Of a stretch of 64,000 nucleotides of DNA, positions 20,473 to 31,078 are shown piece after piece (the stretch's first letter is position 1; every line of letters begins with the position of its first letter). Below the pieces are notes generated by a model. That model searched no databases. It saw only the letters and a program-made list of their open reading frames with translations, and was not told the origin of the DNA. The position numbers and the translations under genes are program-made. Source of the stretch: Neopestalotiopsis rosae (taxonomy: Eukaryota > Ascomycota > Sordariomycetes > Amphisphaeriales > Sporocadaceae); contig JALGAS010000012.1 in the NCBI GenBank assembly GCA_023078685.1, positions 186,001-250,000 of the forward strand, given 5' to 3'.

Positions 20473-21721
20473 ATGGCGTGCGAACTGTTCCCAGACGGTT
20501 ACAAGGGCGCGCCCACATGCCCATTTCTTTCCCGAATCCCCACCATTACTGACATCGACAGCCGCGGTGATCGAATTCTTAATGTCGGCTCAAATAGATG
20601 CGAAGTCGACGATTCCGGCACCCATCAGTCCACGGAGCACTCGATGCGTTTCCGTGTGTGTTCTCGAACGCTGGCACGATTCTCGCCAGTCTTTGCTGCC
20701 ATGCTCTTTGGCAGCTTTTCCGAGGCAACTCAAGAAGTCATCGACCTTCCAGAAGATGATGCACGGGCCATGCTAGTACTGCTCTACATCGCACATAACA
20801 AGTCCGTGCCAAGGGTTCAGATTGGCTTGAATGCCCAAGTGGTCGTGTTGGATCACAACCAATTCATAGATGATATCTACAACATCGTCGTTCTTGCCGA
20901 CAAGTATCTGGCGACTGAAAGTCTTGGCCCATGGACCTCGATATGGGCTCCACGGTTGTTGACTGATATGGAAAGTTGTCAAGTCAACTTCCTTCCTCCG
21001 GATGTCAAGTGCGAGACGATGGAAAAATTGTTGTTCATTGCGAGCGAGTTCGGTCACTTTGACCTCTATTGCAAGGCTTTTCTCGACTTGGTCAAGTTGC
21101 ACAACAAGGAGCGGAAACCGTTTTCCTCTATTATGGAGCCCAAGGGCTGTACAGGTAATGCTCTAACCCTCTTAAAAATTCACGAAACCCAAGCTAAAAT
21201 CACACTTTGTAGATCAGCTTAGAAGTGTCAAGAACCACACAATCAAGAGAACCTTGGACATCCTCCAGCAGGCCGACGATGATTTGGCCAAGGAAGATAA
21301 CTCGATCTTTGGCCCATACCGATGCAGCGCAAAGGACCCAGAGACTCACTTTCTCTGCCGGACGCATACGTGGGGCGTCATCATGATCCACCTCAAGAAA
21401 TTGGGACTCTATCCGTTGCCGCGCGCCAAAGACGTGGGCGACTCCGTTGATGATTTCATCAATCGGATCACTCATGGCTTGTGGTTCAGAGATACAATCC
21501 ACAAAGCTTGCGGCATACGGCCCGTCTTGACAGGTTTCCTAGAGGACGCCCGCACTGTGGATGATAACCTTTGTCTTCCAACCGGACCGTTGGAGATTGC
21601 AATGCGCTCGAGGGCCACCTACTTTGGCTTTCCAATCCCTGAAGAGAAGCAGAGTTTTATGGGACAGTTTTTCCCAGGTTCGGAAGTATACCCTGATGAA
21701 ATCTCAGGACCAGAGTGGTGA
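20473..21721 (+). CDS. BTB/POZ-domain protein, array copy 5
   Basis: Exons 20473-21154 and 21213-21721 are joined by a 58 bp phase-1 intron (GTAATG...TTGTAG), giving 396 residues. The start was chosen because GCAGTCATGG matches the leader of copy 3; the frame is open upstream. BTB core: FRVCSRTLARFSPVFAAMLF, LPEDDARAMLVLLYIAHN and VVLADKYLATESLGPW. The C-terminal module has C-x9-C, then WGVIMIHLKKLGLYPLPRAKDV, and ends near RATYFGFPIPEE, very close to the copy 2 ending. It is intact and the last member of the array. Confidence 0.85.
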
Positions 21722-22222
21722 GGCCTCTCCAGTTGCAAAGCCACGGACCGATCACACGCGCAGGGATTGGTTTTCCGCACAGGAAACTGGAATGATTTGG
21801 CAGTAATGGAATGTTTTGAGAATGGATTCTGGTTTCGCCTAAGATAGGCTTCATGTATGCATTACAGCGAGGACGCTGTATTCTTTTCACTTGGAAGGGT
21901 GGTTGTCACGTGCTAGTACCAACTACTGGTCAATACTAGTGCTGGCTCCCCCAGAGCTGGCACGCTCTTGGTACTTCCTCTCCTCACCACACTTTGTTAC
22001 GTTGCCCATCACCAGAAGACTGTTTTGATCCCCATCGCAGAAACCATCATCTTCTCGTGGGTCTGTTAGCTTAGTCATCGATTTCATTTCCATTATTTCG
22101 TTCTCTTTGACTTCTTGTGATCCGTGACCGATACATGCGCCTGGTACACGGGCGTTACATGGGCAGCACTGCCTAAAAGAGCATCTTCACAATCTCTCCT
22201 AGCACCAGCTCCATAGTAATTC

Positions 22223-22414
22223 ATGAAGCCGGATAAGGCAATCAGAGGATCTGAGACGGAGCTAAGGAACAAGAAGAGGTCTGCATTGAGAAGACCAGGG
22301 CCTATTATCGAGAAGGCGAACGAATGCTATTGCTATACCAAATACGGGGACAGGAAAGGTGCCGCCCATCAAGCGTATGTACATATGTTTTTCGTCTACG
22401 GACGGCTAGCCTAG
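22223..22414 (+). CDS. Short ORF, faint MADS-like similarity
   Basis: A 63-residue frame has the segment LRRPGPIIEKANECYCYTKY and ends HMFFVYGRLA. The order basic cluster, L-R/K-R, I-x-KAxE, then a hydrophobic strand vaguely recalls the DNA-binding half of MADS proteins, which also exist as small divergent fungal genes. The match is too weak to name a family. It may be a first exon, a relic or chance. The stretches 21722-22222 and 22415-22688 around it hold nothing else I can identify. Confidence 0.2.
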   Translation: MKPDKAIRGSETELRNKKRSALRRPGPIIEKANECYCYTKYGDRKGAAHQAYVHMFFVYGRLA

Positions 22415-22688
22415 TCTGGCTTGATGAAATCACCCTTCTCCGAGATTCTGTCCTCTTATAGCTGTCAAGCAGAACTCTGCAGATTATGAATATGAAAGGA
22501 GAATAATATAGTTATCGTAAAGGTTATATGCATGCTTCTGCTCGGTTAATATACTTATACATCACAATATTTATTCAAGCTAGAGGAACTGATATCACAA
22601 TTTGGCCACTCCTTATTCACGGACTCATGTACCCAGGGGCCTCAGATCGTAATTATTGGCTGTTCTTACACTTAAATTGCCTGGAAGT

Positions 22689-23657
22689 CTAATCCTTGAA
22701 CCATGTCTGTTTAAACTGTGGGTCCTCGGAGACATGAAGCCGCCTTTGCTTGTAACGTAACCTGGACACGTGCAGCTTGACGAGTTCTGTACTGTGTAGA
22801 CCTTTGAACATCTCAGGTAACCCTTGATCTACTTGTCTCTCGGGTGTGTTCTCCTTTATTATAATGGTGCCTCTGTCCTTGTTGGCGATATATTCTTGTG
22901 ATGAGATCCTTCGTCGCAGCGCAGCAGCCTCCTTTCTCTCCTTCTGAATGCTCTCGTAGATCTCCAAGGCCTGAACCCGTGCCATATGTGCCTCACAGGT
23001 CTCTTCGCTCAGGTTTCGCGGATGAGGGAGAACATCTTTCTAGCTTTGTTCTCCCAGCACCGTCTTGGCTATTCGAAATGACGGTAAAGGCAATCTCTTG
23101 ACATCTGGCTCGGCCGCCCAAACACCGGGTTGAAGTTGGAACGTGATTTTGCCGCTGTACTCGTTTACCGTGACGTCTATCTCCTCTAGCTCTTCCTCCG
23201 TGAGCTTCAATTTTGCAGGGTTGGATCCATTGATGAGGATAATGGCCTGTTCCGTGACCATGCTGCCATGTGAATAGGAGCCCTGCATGATACAGAACTT
23301 AGCGCCAGCTCGCTCGCAGCGTCGACACTGCCCGGCTTGGTATAAGCGTCCGTACTTCCGTGCTCGTTCCGGCGAGGGTGAGTAATCACAAGGCATACCA
23401 CTATGCGCACAGCGCAGGCATGACCCGAAGTGGAGGTTGAAGTACTTGCGATCTGCGCAAAGCTTTGCTGCTACGCCTCGTTGTTTCTGTACCGCTTCAT
23501 CGTACTGTCCTTCTGCTTTTTCAGCCGTTTGAGCGCTCTCAGCAGCCTCGCCCTTGGTCAATTTCTCTCGAATACGTTTCGCTGCAGGACCGATGACCCT
23601 GACCGGGCTGGCTGGTTCCGGACCAGTCCAAAGCCACGTTGACATTGGGTCATCCAT
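22689..23657 (-). CDS. Unknown protein with two Cys clusters, interrupted by in-frame TAG
   Basis: From the ATG at 23657 the frame gives 205 residues to a TAG at 23040-23042. The same frame then runs on for about 117 codons to the stop at 22689, with ordinary composition (for example LSEETCEAH and ALEIYESIQKERKEAAALRR). The first part has CLRCAHSGMPC (C-x2-C-x6-C) and CRRCERAGAKFC (C-x2-C-x7-C), likely zinc-binding but not a standard Zn2Cys6 or C2H2 domain. The second part is a basic coiled-coil-like helix. A 69 bp in-frame intron with a poor donor (GTGCTG) could remove the stop. Otherwise it is a nonsense-mutated gene, and CAG to TAG by one C-to-T change would explain it. I do not recognise the family. 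Confidence 0.5.
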
Positions 23658-24944
23658 GTTTGCTCACAGGCAAAGATCCCTGTTGGGAGGATTCGTAGCG
23701 CGCGAAGCTATTCATTTGTACATATATATGACTGACGACATCAAAGATATGCTCACTTGAAAGAAGGCTTGTTGTTTTATAGTTATACTTGTCTCTACAC
23801 TGTAACAAAGCCAGATGTCATGCACGTCAAAGAGAAGTGACAAGAGACTTCAAGGAATCTTAGAGCTCAACAACATTGGCCTTTTTTATTCTTATGGAAA
23901 CCTCGTCAGTATAATCGTTCCATTGAGTCAAGCCTCAGGTTGTCTTGTCTGGAAACTCTCTCAAACATGACTCTTCAGTTTGTTGGCGGGCGTTGCCCCG
24001 TTCCACTATTGTTCTTTTTAAGACAAAGGGGCTAGGTTGATTGAGATCCCACGATAAGTCTCAAAGAGTTCATTGTAAGTCTTACTTATGACATCTGTCA
24101 GATTTAACTTGCGGACAGCTCACAAAATAACCCGTTCCCCTTCGTCTCAGGTCCTTATAACATACTCAGGACAATATCAGTCTGGTCTGTTGATTATGGG
24201 TGACTAGGCTTCTCGTACGCTCGCACATATCTGTCTATCACTCAGTTTGACATATCAATTCAGCAGTAGACTGTTTGAATCTACAATATTATATATATAC
24301 AAAACATCATGTGCGTTGCCAGTGACCTTCCTGTGCATCATATTCAACCTTGATCATACGTACATCCGCCTTATGGACCCACCTTTTAGCTTACGGACAG
24401 TTTTATGCAAATGCATCCACTAACACATGTCATGCAAGTTGGTTTTCATATATCATACTATAATGATCTTCATAAGAAGAACACAGAGAGGAAACAAGAA
24501 ACTCCGAAACAACGAAATATAAACAAATTGAGACATTGCTGGTCAATGTTCTGGGCAGGTGTTCCCCAGCTCAGTTGTCAGTGTCTATGTAGTCAAGCCT
24601 CCAATGCCATCCAATTTTCCGCTTCACTAAGAAGAACAGTTCCATCGTGACGCAACATCATATAACATGGTGATTGCCATTCTATCAGCCTCGTTTTCAC
24701 TTCCTCCACTATAATCAATCCACTTGACCGTCACCAACCCAAGCAATTGGCTTTCCATGCCTTTCGCGATGCATCCAGCGTAGCGCACGGGCCACTTTTA
24801 TGCAGTCACCGCCCAGGTAGGGCAAGGCCCTGCGCCCGAATTTCTGCCGTGGGCAGCGTTTCAGCATCCCATCAAAGTTCAGAGCTTCAGCTCCCCTCCT
24901 CCATCCATTCTCTCCTCACCAACAACCCTCATCAAGAACATTCG
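23658..24944. other. Intergenic, 1.3 kb
   Basis: AT-rich in places (for example around 24285-24300), with no frame of interest. The last 200 bp before 24945 are the RPL41 promoter and leader. Nothing else is recognised. Confidence 0.5.
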
Positions 24945-25173
24945 GTAAGCTCGGCCCTCCACCCCCAGCGCCCGCGAGTGCACTGCAATTGCTGCAATGG
25001 CTCTTATAGAGCTTTTGGTACCTGTTGCAGAGCTCTGCAGCTTTCGTCTGAGCTGGGTCACTTGATTGCGCAAAGTGCAATTGAGCGTCCTCGGCACAGA
25101 CGAAGCTCAAAGCAAGCTCAATCGGCAGCACAGCAACCAAGCTTCTACAGCTGCTAATACCACACTTTTGCAG
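24945..25173 (+). other. Probable 5'-leader intron of RPL41
   Basis: GGTAAG at 24944-24949 and TTTTGCAG ending at 25173 bracket 229 bp, with GCTAAT as a branch point 16-20 bp before the acceptor. The RPL41 start codon follows six bases later. Leader introns are usual in fungal ribosomal protein genes. Confidence 0.6.
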
Positions 25174-25179
25174 GTCAAG

Positions 25180-25328
25180 ATGAGAGCCAAGTGGAGAAAG
25201 AAGCGCGTTAGACGTCTCAAGCGTAAGAGAAGAAAGATGAGAGCTAGAAGGTACGTCATAGCAGACAATGCACATTTCCCCATGTTCCATGCGACTCCTG
25301 CTAACTGAATTGTCTCTACAGCAAATAA
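25180..25328 (+). CDS. RPL41: 60S ribosomal protein eL41
   Basis: Exons 25180-25250 and 25322-25328 encode only 25 residues. It starts MRAKWRKKRVRRLKRKR and ends MRARSK after splicing (AG|GTACGT...CTACAG|CAAATAA). This is the near-invariant eL41 sequence, the shortest and most basic ribosomal protein, placed at the interface of the 60S and 40S subunits. The 71 bp intron interrupts the Ser codon two before the end. Length below usual ORF cut-offs means automatic annotation often misses it. The call is secure because of the exact match in composition and length, and because splicing gives the expected last residues. Confidence 0.95.
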
Positions 25329-26210
25329 ACGCCTCGCCACAACTCGATCTCAGTCATTACTGAGTGAGCGCATCGCCGTGTCTTCACAGCACCCATCATG
25401 AACGCACTTCGGACCAAACCATCACAACCAGCCTGATTGGCTCATCATTCGACATCATTCCACGTTTCACGACAAGGATTGTACGAGGGACTCGCAGCTT
25501 ACGGCCAGGAGTGAGGATTTTGGCATGATGGACTCGGCACTTGCAAAGTACAAACTGGTCAATTTCACATCGAGTTAGGAATGGAGGGTTTTGTTGCTTG
25601 CAACCCTTTCGAGAGAAGCATGACTGCAAAGAAAGCATGGCAGATCGGAACCATAGGATGGGATTTGTTGCTGAGCAGTTGAATTGACAAGACCTGCTTC
25701 TACTGTGAATATTTTGTCTTTTTGATCGTGACACTGGTGATGGTGACCTATGACGAAATGTGCGTGGGGCACGCGACTATGCCAATATGTTGTACCGCTC
25801 AGACAGCCCACTAATCTCGCTGCCCGCATTCCAGTAACAGAACTTGAGATTCATTATTGTTATGATAGACAATCTGTATTTCGAGACGTTCCTGAATATA
25901 GGATAACTGCTTAAAGACCTTGGTACAATCGAGCCCAACGACTCCGACTGCTGACTTCAATTGCATCTGCCATAATAAGTACCTAACCTTAGGTATATCG
26001 TAAACTTGGAGCTCTAGAAGCTAGAAGTGGGGTTGCTTTTTCTCACCGCCCGGCGCCTTCCTAGTCGTCGAACCCCTGCCACTTCCGGCAGTAAAAAAAA
26101 AGTTGATTGTAGAAGCACCGAGTCGGCGACAAAGTGAGGCTCTAGACTTGAGCAGAAATCCGGCCCGTTGCCGTTCAATTGAGTTGTTTCCTATTCCTAC
26201 CGACGACACA
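25329..26210. other. Intergenic between RPL41 and RPA49
   Basis: About 0.9 kb with only short frames on both strands and no recognisable domain. The right end is the RPA49 promoter. Confidence 0.5.
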
Positions 26211-27671
26211 ATGGGCGCCAGCCACGAGAAGAAGAGAAAGAGAGGAGAGGAGGGTTCCTCCAAATCCAGGAAGAAGGTCAGCGCCCAGACACCTGCTCTG
26301 CCTGCGAGCATCAAGGTCGCCTCGGTCAAGACCGTCAAGACATGCCCCCCAGTCATAGGTACGCCCAGCTTGCCTCTTGTCTTTGCGCAAATGGCCAATA
26401 TTGACCTAATGATCAGCTACAACTCCTGGCCTATGCCTGCCCGACAATGTCCAATTCCAAGCCTACTCGGAACCGGATTCCTTCACCACCACCAAGAAGA
26501 GCAAAAAGTCGACACCGGCGCCAACAAATCTAGTCCTCCACTCATCTGCGCATAGGACGTTGGATTACACAGCCAAGGAGGATCGCGTTGGTGGAAATGA
26601 ATCACATCTCAAGCACTACATTGGTGTGTTTGATCCGGCAACTGGCTCGCTTTCCGTCATGGAGGCCAAGAAAATGGCCGTCAGAGGTGTCGTTCGATCG
26701 CAAAAGGCTCCCGAGGACAAGGTGGCAGACAGAGCATTGGCCAAGGTGAGATTACTCTTACTCAAATTCATGTCATTTTGGCACGACACTGACATTTGCA
26801 GACAATGACGGAGCTGCGCAACGACCTGGGTGAGGCTTTCGGTACAAAGAAGGCGAGAAAGGCCATTGCATCGATTACACAAAACGCCATTGCGCCTGAA
26901 AAGGCCATCCTGAGTGCTGGTGGCAGCCCCCGCAAGCTCGACGCAACAGCAAAGGCCATGATGGAGTCGATACAAGAAAGCACACGCGGCATGGCGACCA
27001 GAGAAGAGCTTCAGGCCTCTGTCGACCAGGCCAAGCCGGTACCGCCAGGAAACTTTGAGGCTACCGAGATCCAGGACGTATACAGACCAGAGCAGATGAT
27101 CGGCGCCGACATACTCATCTCTTGTCCCGTCAAGGATTGGCAAGACTCGGCCAAGAAGCAACTTCCTCTGCAACTCCCATACCAGTTCATCTCCACCAAC
27201 ATGTACACAATTGCCGCCGGACCGCAGTCCACTGATCGATTAAGACTGCTGCGTTACCTCAACTATCTGATCATCTTCATCAAGATTGCCAAGCCCGGCG
27301 CTCAGAGAGGCGTACTGAGAGTTCCACCAAAGCAACAGCTGCACGACAAGATGGAGAATGCGCCCGCACCAGTCATTGAGAGCATACGGAGAAAGTTTTC
27401 TGCCAATGGCGAGATCAGAAAATTTCACAGGGACCTTTTGATGACATATAGCTGCGCAATCGCAGCCATCTTGATGAATTACGAGTTTGAGACGAGCGCC
27501 CTGAGACAAGACCTGGGCTTGGACGAGAGGCAATTCGCACAGTACTGGAGGGAGATTGGTGGAAGACTGTCCAACCCGGTTGGCAAGGTCAAGGGCACCA
27601 AGATGCAGGTCGCCAAGCTCGCCCTCCCTCTAGAGTTCCCGCAAGTTAGATTTGTGCAGCGTTCTCGATAG
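26211..27671 (+). CDS. RPA49: RNA polymerase I subunit A49
   Basis: Three exons (26211-26358, 26417-26745, 26802-27671) give 448 residues. The first intron (GTACGC...GATCAG, branch CCTAAT) is phase 1 and the second (GTGAGA...TTGCAG) phase 0. Diagnostic segments are LDYTAKEDRVGGNESHLKHY, IGVFDPATGSLSVMEAKKM and NDLGEAFGTKKARKAI, all typical of fungal A49. A49 pairs with A34.5 through its N-terminal half and has a C-terminal tandem winged helix that binds DNA. It supports initiation and elongation of rRNA synthesis in the nucleolus. The basic start (KKRKRGEEG) fits a nuclear protein. Length is normal for the family. Confidence 0.93.
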
Positions 27672-28319
27672 AGAGAGCCAGATTCGCCATGTTTTTTTCA
27701 AAGTTCATGCATTGGGGGAAAAGGAGTCAAAATCATACCCTTGTCGGCTTGCAATGGTTGCTCTATGTATACAATGATAGAAGTGACATGCAATAGTACC
27801 GGACCAATACAATCATCATTTCAATGAACATCATACGTTGTGTTGTTGTTTCTAATTACTCGCTCTGTGCCTCACCTTATAGAAGGGAAAACCCTTGGGT
27901 GGCTTACGGGAATTGGCCCGCAAGGAACCCCGGGGTGAAAAACCCTATTACATACAGTCTGTTCATCATCTTCCACCATCATCTCCTCGACCTATGTGGT
28001 TGTTATCCACTTCAACACAACTGATTTGTGGCCCATGTCCCTTAGCTCAAGTACCATGGTCTCTGAAGCATAACTCGTACTATGGCTGACGTTCTTTGGC
28101 TTGTGTAACATAGCTCACGTGTCATGGCTTACGTATTACAGCTCAAAAAGTATGGCTCATGCAGTATGACAGTTGTGACAGAACGCAGGTATCATGGCAT
28201 ACAAGTATCACGCTGTATCAGTGCAGGAACATCCTCAATCGGTAACTTCCATCTTCACATTTGGTTTTCCCTTGTAGGCACGAGTGCTCAAACGCTGGGT
28301 CAAATGGAGAGGAAGATCT
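27672..28319. other. Intergenic with degenerate short repeats
   Basis: No gene. Between about 28040 and 28170 imperfect copies of TATGGCT(C/T)A(C/T)GT recur. Near 28227-28255 there is a diverged copy of the last 30 bases of the next gene (CAATCGGTA, TTCC, TCTTCAC). It may be decayed duplicated sequence. Confidence 0.45.
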
Positions 28320-30071
28320 TCAATCGGTATGTTCCTTCTTCACTTTCGCGTAGCTTGTAGCACTTTGGTATATATGGCCGAGTCCCGTATCAGAGGTTCC
28401 GAGCTCCGATGGATGTGGCTTTCTTTCGTCGTCGAGTGGTCGACGGTCAACAGAGTCCAGACTCCTCTCCATGGGCTCGCCACCATCCCGATCAACCGTT
28501 CCATTGCTGCCCGGAGCGTTGAATGTCTTTCTCTGCTTATCTGGCCGCGAGTCTTGGGACAAGCTGTTGTTGCGTGGCCTCTTGGGTGCTTTCTTGGTGA
28601 ACACCAAGTCCTCCAAGCCCGTGACCCAATTTGGGATGGGGACTGTACGTTGTTGGGATCTCTCGGGAACGGAATCATTGCTGAAGATGATCCAATTCTT
28701 GTCGTATGGAGCAACTTCGTTTGTAGTGCGATAGTCCCTGTACACATGATTGGCGTCGATATTGGCCTTTGGGCCCGACTCAATCCATTTGCCTAGGCAG
28801 GCATCCTTTTCTGGCAGTCGTTTAAGCTCATCTTTGGCGCTGCCCAGGGCTTTCCAATTGTATCTGATATAATACGGATCTTTTCCCGCTCTCTTATCCA
28901 TCTCGATCTGTAGATTCTCGTACAATGCAGCTGTGATGAGGCATAGGGGTGGGCGCCACTTGATACCCTTTGTGCCTATCGTCATGGAGACGTGACTAAA
29001 GTCAATTGTAGACGCCAGCGGCGCGAGGCCCTGTCGACAGTATACGAACAAGTACCGGAACAATTCGTCAATGTGTTCTTTCTTGACTAGACGCAAGTAC
29101 TCACAAACCTCCGTCAAGTGATTGACCCCAGCGCAGAGCGCGCAAGTGTGCAGGACGCCGTGCTTGAGAGGACCTCGGCACATCTCGGGTGGATGCACCT
29201 GACCACAATGTTCATGCCACATGTTGTTGCGCACACACGGTATCTTTCGAAATGAGGTTGGGTTCTTGTCTAGGATGTCTTTCAACTCTTTTTGTTTAAG
29301 TGGTACCCAGGCGTCCTTTGGAATAACTGCCTTGGTTTGACCTCGCATCTGATCCATTCTAGGTGTCTCACGGGGTTGATCTCCTCTGGGGGTCTCAGCA
29401 CGGAGTTGGTCTCCTTTTTGAGCCTCACGTTCGGACTGATCTCCTCTGCGACCCTCACCACGGGATTGATCTGGTCTGATGGTCTCGCTTCGAGCTCGAC
29501 CTCTTGGATTCTCATCACGGATATGTCTGATACTCTGATCACCCCTGAAGCCTCCTGGCATGACGTGACCTTGAGTCGGGCCTGTGAAGGCTTGGCTTCG
29601 ATCTTGGTCTACTGGAGTGATCAACGGAGCAGGTACTGGTGCAGATATACCTGATGCAATTCTGATTTGGCTTTGAGTCGCTTCGAATCTTTGCCATTGT
29701 AAAAATAACATGGCCTGATCATCCAGTGGCGTGGGCGTTTGGCCGTGACTAGTTCACTGCTGGCCGTAGCCAGAGGATGATTGGCCGTAGGACTGTTGGC
29801 CGGAGCCAGAAGACTGTTGGCCGGAGCCAGAAGACTGTTGGCCGGAGCCAGAAGACTGTTGGCCGGAGCCAGAGAACTGATGGCCGTAGCCAGGGGACTG
29901 GTGGCCGTAGCCATGGGACTGGTGGCCGTAGCCAGGGGACTGTTGGCCGTAGCCAGAGGGTTGTTGGTCTCGGCCGAAGGAACCAGGCGTTCCTCCACCG
30001 CGGCCTCGGTAAAAAGAACCGCGTGGTCCTCCGCCGCGGCCTCTGCCACGATGACCACCACGCCAGGCCAT
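28320..30071 (-). CDS. Gly/Ser/Gln heptad-repeat protein with CCHC zinc knuckle, in-frame TGA
   Basis: The ATG at 30071 opens MAWRGGHRGRGRGGGPRG, an RGG-type RNA-binding start. About eight 7-residue units of the SGYGQQS/SGSGQQS type follow. A TGA at 29754-29756 ends this part after 105 residues. The same frame continues for 478 codons to the stop at 28320. A 69 bp in-frame intron (GTGAAC...GGCAAAG) would join both parts, but its splice sites are weak; otherwise CGA to TGA is the simplest cause. The second part has charged, Arg/Asp-rich repeats, then CALCAGVNHLTEVC, an exact C-x2-C-x4-H-x4-C zinc knuckle. A unique domain and a basic tail (KKAPKRPRNN) follow. RGG plus prion-like repeats plus a knuckle suggest an RNA-binding, granule-forming protein. 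Family not recognised. Confidence 0.6.
29757..29966 (-). repeat. 21 bp tandem repeat encoding 7-residue units
   Basis: About nine units of 21 bp, based on TTGGCCGGAGCCAGAAGACTG on the + strand, run through the first coding part of the RGG gene. Four consecutive units are nearly identical. On the minus strand they encode GSGQQSS and GYGHQSP variants. The regular in-frame unit indicates recent expansion in coding sequence. Confidence 0.9.
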
Positions 30072-31078
30072 TCTGATTCGATTTTACTGGTGATCGAACC
30101 TTTCTCTTCTACTGTTGATGATGATTTTTGTTGTTGTTGTTGCTGTTGTGGTGGTAGTGTTTGTGGTGGTGTTTACGATGGCCGTGTGGTGTTTGTGAAA
30201 GGGACGAAAAGAAGAATTACAGATTTTTGCAGATAGCTTCAGCGTGCGCGGTAGCTTGGATGCCAATCATCACTGGGGTGGGTCACAGCTTGTACTGCAG
30301 TAGAGGTGCTGGCTGGGCAACTGTAGAATGGATGATTCTGAAACTGATTATGCCATTCGCGGGTTGATTATACCATTTCATGCCTCAGGCTGTCAGTCCC
30401 CCTCGAGTGAGTGCGACGAGATGCCGTGTCTCAAGTTCTTGCGAATCGGCACACTGTTAATCTCTTACAAGGCCGAATTAAATGTCTTCTTGATCAACTA
30501 CACTCCATGCACTCACCCACCGGGAGGAACATGAGACCCCAATCATCCAACAGTCATCTGGACAAGGCCATCAGAAACTGGCATAGGAAACTGGCAGGAC
30601 AACTTCCGTGGTTTACTCCGAGTCAACAGCGGAACGCAACTCTGAGAATTTTTATTCTAGCCTCGAGTATCCAATCGAAAACCTCTGTCGAGTCTGCTGT
30701 TCACCGGCTGGAAGGGGGACGCCTCTCCATAGTGAAGGGGGTAATACACGTGCAACTGACATGTTGTGCTTCTGTACGTCTGAAGTTTGATACGTTCGGT
30801 TCGACGGGCCACACAAGGTTGGTTATGACGCCTCGGCATGTGTAAAATCCCCTTCATAATGGCATTCAACCACCACGATCGTCAAGATATCATTGGCACC
30901 ACTGAATCACAGTGCATTGATCGTGTAATTTTGTGAAATTTAGCTCACGCCTGTAGCAGGTAGTAATGCCTTAATACAATTGTAATCAAATATTGAAGCC
31001 TTTCTATGATTGTAGTCTACCCATCAAGCAAAATCATGTCAACCAGCTTTTCTCTCATTTTCTTTCCATTTACCTAAT
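30072..31078. other. Intergenic, 1.0 kb
   Basis: A GTT/GTG-rich microsatellite lies at about 30126-30175, just upstream of the RGG gene start. The rest shows only unsupported short frames. Confidence 0.5.

Noticed and set aside
30411..30845. 144-residue + strand frame upstream of the RGG gene
   Set aside because: No domain, and it lies in a presumed promoter region.
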